The notes beneath the pieces are model-generated. The model was not told where the DNA came from, made no database searches, and saw nothing but the letters and a program-made list of their open reading frames with translations. Positions 7,701 to 9,709 of a DNA stretch of 9,709 bases are shown here, piece by piece (within the stretch, counting starts at the first letter, position 1; each line of letters starts with the position of its first letter). A program made the translations under genes and the position numbers. The DNA comes from JBBAFS01 sp041655255 (GTDB lineage: Bacteria; Spirochaetota; Spirochaetia; Sphaerochaetales; Sphaerochaetaceae). Location: contig JBBAFS010000061.1 in assembly GCA_041655255.1 (NCBI GenBank), positions 1-9,709 on the forward strand, given 5' to 3'.

Positions 7701-9418
7701 GTCGAAGAATTGATAACAGAAATACGAGAATCCTTAGATAGGCCGATCACGCCACCAACTCCAACATTTCCTCTAACCTGAGCGAAATCTACAGATATGT
7801 TTCTGAGATCAGAGTTTAGAGAGTAACCAACTAAACTTCCGACTTCATCATTCCCTTTTACTGAAGAATTTCTTAAATCTATGTTTTTTATCTGAGCTTC
7901 TTCAATACAACCAAAAAGACCAACATAATCTGTATCTTCTCTATCAATATATAGATCTGTTATTTCATAGCCGTCTCCGTCATATGTACCGCGAAATTTG
8001 CGGTGTATACTACCTATTGGCAGCCATCCTTTACCATCGGAACTATTGTGGGTATGAATTAGGCTGATATCGTCAGTTTGCAGAAAATGCTTACTAAGAG
8101 TAGAACTACTATTAATCAAAGATAGTTTAAGAGGGGTGTCTACCAAGTAAGGATCTTGAGCGGTCCCAGAACCATCGAATATATCATTTAAGTCAAGAAT
8201 ACCAAATAGAAAAGGATAACCATCATTCATCGTAGGAATACCAGTATCCGAGGCCCAGACATACTTCATATCCCAGCCCACGTAAGTTGAAGTACTGTAT
8301 GGAAAAATCATATCAAGAGTCGTCCTTCCCTGCCCTGATGCTGATGTCGACATACCAGAAGTCATAATATCCCAATAGCTATTAATTATAGTAGAGTTCT
8401 GATAACAATAACCTAATAGCCCACCAGTATTTGGTGTAACTCCCTCAACATATCCGGTAGAGTAGCTGTATGCTATTGCTGCAGGGAAAGCAATCAAACC
8501 TGCTAATCCGCCAACAGAGTCATATCCGTCAACAGAGCCACGAGCAAAACAATTTTCTACAATACTATAATAATCTATAAATCCGGTTAATCCTCCAACA
8601 TAGTCGTTACCTACAGCTTCATTTAATGCAAAGCTATTCTTAACTATTGATCTATATTGATAACCGACTAAACCGCCAATATAATTAGCACCTGTTACAG
8701 ATATATCTGCATATGAATACTGGATCGAAGATTGTAAGGGTTCATTCATCTTAGCCCCATTTAGACTGCGTGTGTCAAACTCCTCTTTGATACTTTCAAT
8801 GTAAGCTCTCCCAACAAAGATATCTTTTCCTGGTTTATCGTTATCTTCCTCAGTATTATCAGGAGTACCATTCGCTTTATAGTACGGATCAGATGAGATC
8901 ATCACTCCAACTAAACCACCAAGATAGTCATTACCAGTTATTGACCCCCCTTCTGCTCTACAATTATCTACCAGCGCATCGTCTACTATTCCCGCTAAAC
9001 TACCTATAATACTATTGAGCCCACCTTGAATATCGACATTCCTTAAAATTATGTTACGAAGTTCAGCCTCTTTAGCTATACCAAATAAGCCCACGAAATT
9101 ACCTGTAGGAGTATAAATTTCTAAATTATCTATATAAAAGCCATTACCATCATAGCGTCCAGAGAATGGATTAAAAGACGAGGGTGTAATGTCGCCAATC
9201 GGGTTCCAAGAGCCATAAAACAATGATAAGTCAATGTCATCTATTTGTAAAAAATACGCATCAGGATAAAATCTCACGTTGTTCAAGTGCGAGACCGTTT
9301 CTACTAAGTATGGTTCTTCTTCCGTACCATTCCCACCTGCAAACTGAGCGCTGAGCATATTAACAAACAAAACTATTGCGCAAAGCGCCAAACTAAACAA
9401 ATATCTTCTATTTTTCAT
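4739..9418 (-). CDS. giant GLUG-repeat surface protein with C-terminal sorting domain
   Basis: Gene A, 1559 residues. The frame is open to a TTG at 9478, but the ATG at 9418 is chosen because GGAGG lies 5 bases before it and is followed at once by a signal peptide (residues 1-24, ending MLSA before QFAGG, as in gene C). Module 1 (about 25-405) has an entry motif ('GGNGTEEEPYLVET', 'YFLQIDDIDL'), five GLUG motifs and the closing 'NSYWDIMTSG' and 'NDGYP'. Module 2 (about 410-1130) repeats the plan ('GSGTAQDPYLVDT', 'HFLQTDDISL') with about 17 GLUG motifs (GGLVG, GGLIG, GGVIG), spaced roughly 28-45 residues, and ends 'NSYWDTVTS'. About 1131-1460 is a non-repeat region with no recognised family. 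About 1461-1559 is a FlgD-Ig-like sorting domain (NYPNPI, 'SLNVYNIKGQL', 'VGSGVYFYRL', KMLIIK). A long exported beta-solenoid for surface display is expected; adhesion is inference. The leader carries a microsatellite and a palindrome. Confidence 0.92.
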   Translation of the reverse strand: MKNRRYLFSLALCAIVLFVNMLSAQFAGGNGTEEEPYLVETVSHLNNVRFYPDAYFLQIDDIDLSLFYGSWNPIGDITPSSFNPFSGRYDGNGFYIDNLEIYTPTGNFVGLFGIAKEAELRNIILRNVDIQGGLNSIIGSLAGIVDDALVDNCRAEGGSITGNDYLGGLVGVMISSDPYYKANGTPDNTEEDNDKPGKDIFVGRAYIESIKEEFDTRSLNGAKMNEPLQSSIQYSYADISVTGANYIGGLVGYQYRSIVKNSFALNEAVGNDYVGGLTGFIDYYSIVENCFARGSVDGYDSVGGLAGLIAFPAAIAYSYSTGYVEGVTPNTGGLLGYCYQNSTIINSYWDIMTSGMSTSASGQGRTTLDMIFPYSTSTYVGWDMKYVWASDTGIPTMNDGYPFLFGILDLNDIFDGSGTAQDPYLVDTPLKLSLINSSSTLSKHFLQTDDISLIHTHNSSDGKGWLPIGSIHRKFRGTYDGDGYEITDLYIDREDTDYVGLFGCIEEAQIKNIDLRNSSVKGNDEVGSLVGYSLNSDLRNISVDFAQVRGNVGVGGVIGLSKDSRISVINSSTDMNIVNNVDLRGDEAVGGVIGRKRLEEENILSYVETLSANNIFIMANNLSSSNGRFGGVIGSSIVKPGLDRKFITVRDVTVDFVRIKGDEHLGGLIGYSYQTLLSNIRNHNMLPGTLNILVTDALIDGDSNLGGLVGTFLMSSEYPPKGMHEVVPTIYRCKVEDSIIGHTSANTNIGGLVGRVNNAYMNNCNSADVIVSGNTNIGGLVGEYSQVRIVDVCESVGVYPYGYVKGEENVGGLIGYVHPGDGGSVDPIVAACSSSIDVFNSGPSIEGNIGGVIGYSNNTAIEGCVANNSITVSNTANIGGLIGLIVGGSIRYSSTNAAIDVTGSTTIGGLVGNAYRGIIQENYSKGDITINNSDTAGGLIGKIKGQGTSLAEVHDSYSESSIYTTNSCEYLGGLVASVDSTCIIERSYATGSILKSTSSTSNNYSGGLIGYLGNDTTVINTYACGKVEGGMYTGGLVGYFNGSDSCIESSYSIGKVEGSSFVGGLIGEVSLGNINNSYWDTVTSRQNSSAGGAGLMTISLVRNQSYLYSNWDFSATWSIDNYTTYPYLRWQIKPGVHNYPLNGYYKPFTKKYPSQTCFWESFPVLGGDGVSAREILAPLTTITDSLYFSSSENSMTWYNGIWVGADIFLFGTKGYKLEFLSSFGGDLTIPGEGPFVGVPFDNVELELHSNIENWIGYYVPQPQPVTDAFDSIWPVLKSVTSETWSISRNTPQSPFTLPYPPPQVEFGKGYVVTTFADTTFSWNIPTQYITPQYEKRYPEYFSFNDGFDYEVFNIESIDSDQDVLEVGVFAGDTCVGASVFQGYPMQILAYTNPTHSEENLSFVIHRSSRSGDQIVRSVEVKDDKNGEFYVETLKPFKQRYATIRLGAGEEIEEREEFVKPQFALSQNYPNPIVMGRVSRSSELTRIDFSLPEAAEVSLNVYNIKGQLIKTLASGELSAGRHTVSWDGNNVNNQSVGSGVYFYRLDNGKKTINRKMLIIK

Positions 9419-9423
9419 CTCTT

Positions 9424-9428
9424 CCTCC
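9424..9428 (-). promoter_or_regulatory. ribosome binding site of gene A (decides the start)
   Basis: GGAGG on the minus strand, with a 5-base spacer to the ATG at 9418. The alternative in-frame TTG at 9478 lies inside a palindrome, has no Shine-Dalgarno sequence at a suitable distance, and would put a charged 20-residue extension in front of the signal peptide. Confidence 0.85.
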
Positions 9429-9462
9429 AAGTTTTTATTATTTTTTCTTAATTTTATGGGGT

Positions 9463-9488
9463 GACCTCCAACTTGCAAGTTGGAGGTC
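9463..9488. repeat. perfect 26-bp palindrome in the gene A leader
   Basis: The 13-base arm GACCTCCAACTTG is followed directly by its exact reverse complement. It lies about 45 bases upstream of the gene A ATG and would be within the 5' leader of a transcript from the upstream candidate promoter. It could form a hairpin or cruciform, be a dimeric protein's binding site, or be a copy of a dispersed palindromic repeat. No T-run follows on the minus strand, so it is not a standard terminator. Confidence 0.95.
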
Positions 9489-9595
9489 GGGAAGCAATGA
9501 AACGGTTTTGGGCTCCATAATATTTAACAGTCCTTTTTCGTTGGACTAAATATGGATTCGATATATGTGTTATTTTTTTTAGATATAGCTGTAAC

Positions 9596-9628
<33 letters not shown>

Positions 9629-9635
9629 CCTATCT

Positions 9636-9664
9636 ATTTTAGGCTCTATTGAGCTAAAAATCAA
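9636..9664 (-). promoter_or_regulatory. candidate sigma70-type promoter upstream of gene A
   Basis: On the minus strand TTGATT (9664-9659, four of six matches to TTGACA) is followed after exactly 17 bases by TAAAAT (9641-9636, five of six matches to TATAAT). Transcription would start near 9629, at the first base or two of the (CTAT)n tract, leaving a leader of about 210 bases before gene A. In AT-rich DNA such matches arise by chance, and some FCB bacteria (Bacteroidota) use a different promoter consensus, so this is only a candidate. Confidence 0.35.
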
Positions 9665-9709
9665 ATCAGTTTTAAGAGACCAGAACACTTTAGTTTACCT
9701 CCTATCTGA

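Noticed and set aside
6916..7781. Three plus-strand frames of 65 to 100 codons opposite gene A
   Set aside because: They are shadows of the long GLUG coding frame: low-complexity sequence rich in Pro, Leu and Ser that mirrors the repeats, with no signal of their own.
6029..9346. GLUG repeats as evidence of an IgA1-type metalloprotease
   Set aside because: The GLUG motif was named from such peptidases, but no HExxH zinc site or peptidase M26 region is present in protein A, so only the repeat is shared.
9419..9478. A 20-residue N-terminal extension of protein A starting at TTG 9478
   Set aside because: The TTG lies in the palindrome without a Shine-Dalgarno sequence, and the extension is charged and precedes a well-formed signal peptide that has its own GGAGG and ATG.

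Overview
All of the genes seen here lie on the minus strand. They encode a run of large, secreted, repeat-rich surface-type proteins. In transcription order (right to left) they are A, a complete 1559-residue GLUG-repeat protein (9418 to 4739); B, a complete 791-residue right-handed beta-helix protein (4452 to 2077); and C, a second GLUG-repeat protein that leaves the window at its left edge, with 654 residues visible (1962 to 1). Each gene starts with a Shine-Dalgarno sequence and a clear signal peptide. A and B both end in a FlgD-Ig-like / 'NYPNP' C-terminal sorting domain of the kind used by type IX-secreted or similarly anchored proteins.

The organism is most likely an AT-rich Gram-negative member of the FCB superphylum. 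My best guess is Candidatus Cloacimonadota (WWE1). The guess rests on the combination of a DUF1565 plus beta-helix protein ending in 'DIGAYEYQ', GLUG repeats, and an 'NYPNP...VYNxKGQ...GSGxYxYxL' tail, which I remember as characteristic of that lineage. Bacteroidota, Fibrobacterota or Marinimicrobia cannot be excluded without a search. No housekeeping gene or RNA gene is present to settle it.

Layout, left to right: gene C (1-1962, partial). A 114-bp gap holds two hairpins. Gene B (2077-4452) follows. A 286-bp gap holds a 189-bp MITE-like nested inverted repeat (4496-4684) and a strong hairpin directly behind gene A. Gene A occupies 4739-9418. The 291-bp upstream region of A (9419-9709) carries a perfect 26-bp palindrome, a (GATA)8 microsatellite and a candidate sigma70-type promoter placed so that transcription would begin at the repeat.

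How they may work together: A and C are paralogues with the same two-module plan (a conserved five-GLUG first module, then a longer second module), and they bracket an unrelated beta-helix protein. The set looks like an array of exported, elongated beta-solenoid proteins for the cell surface or extracellular matrix, with adhesion or polymer binding the most natural but unproven role. The tetranucleotide repeat in the leader of A suggests that expression of at least one member could vary between cells. No protease, glycosidase or other catalytic motif was recognised.
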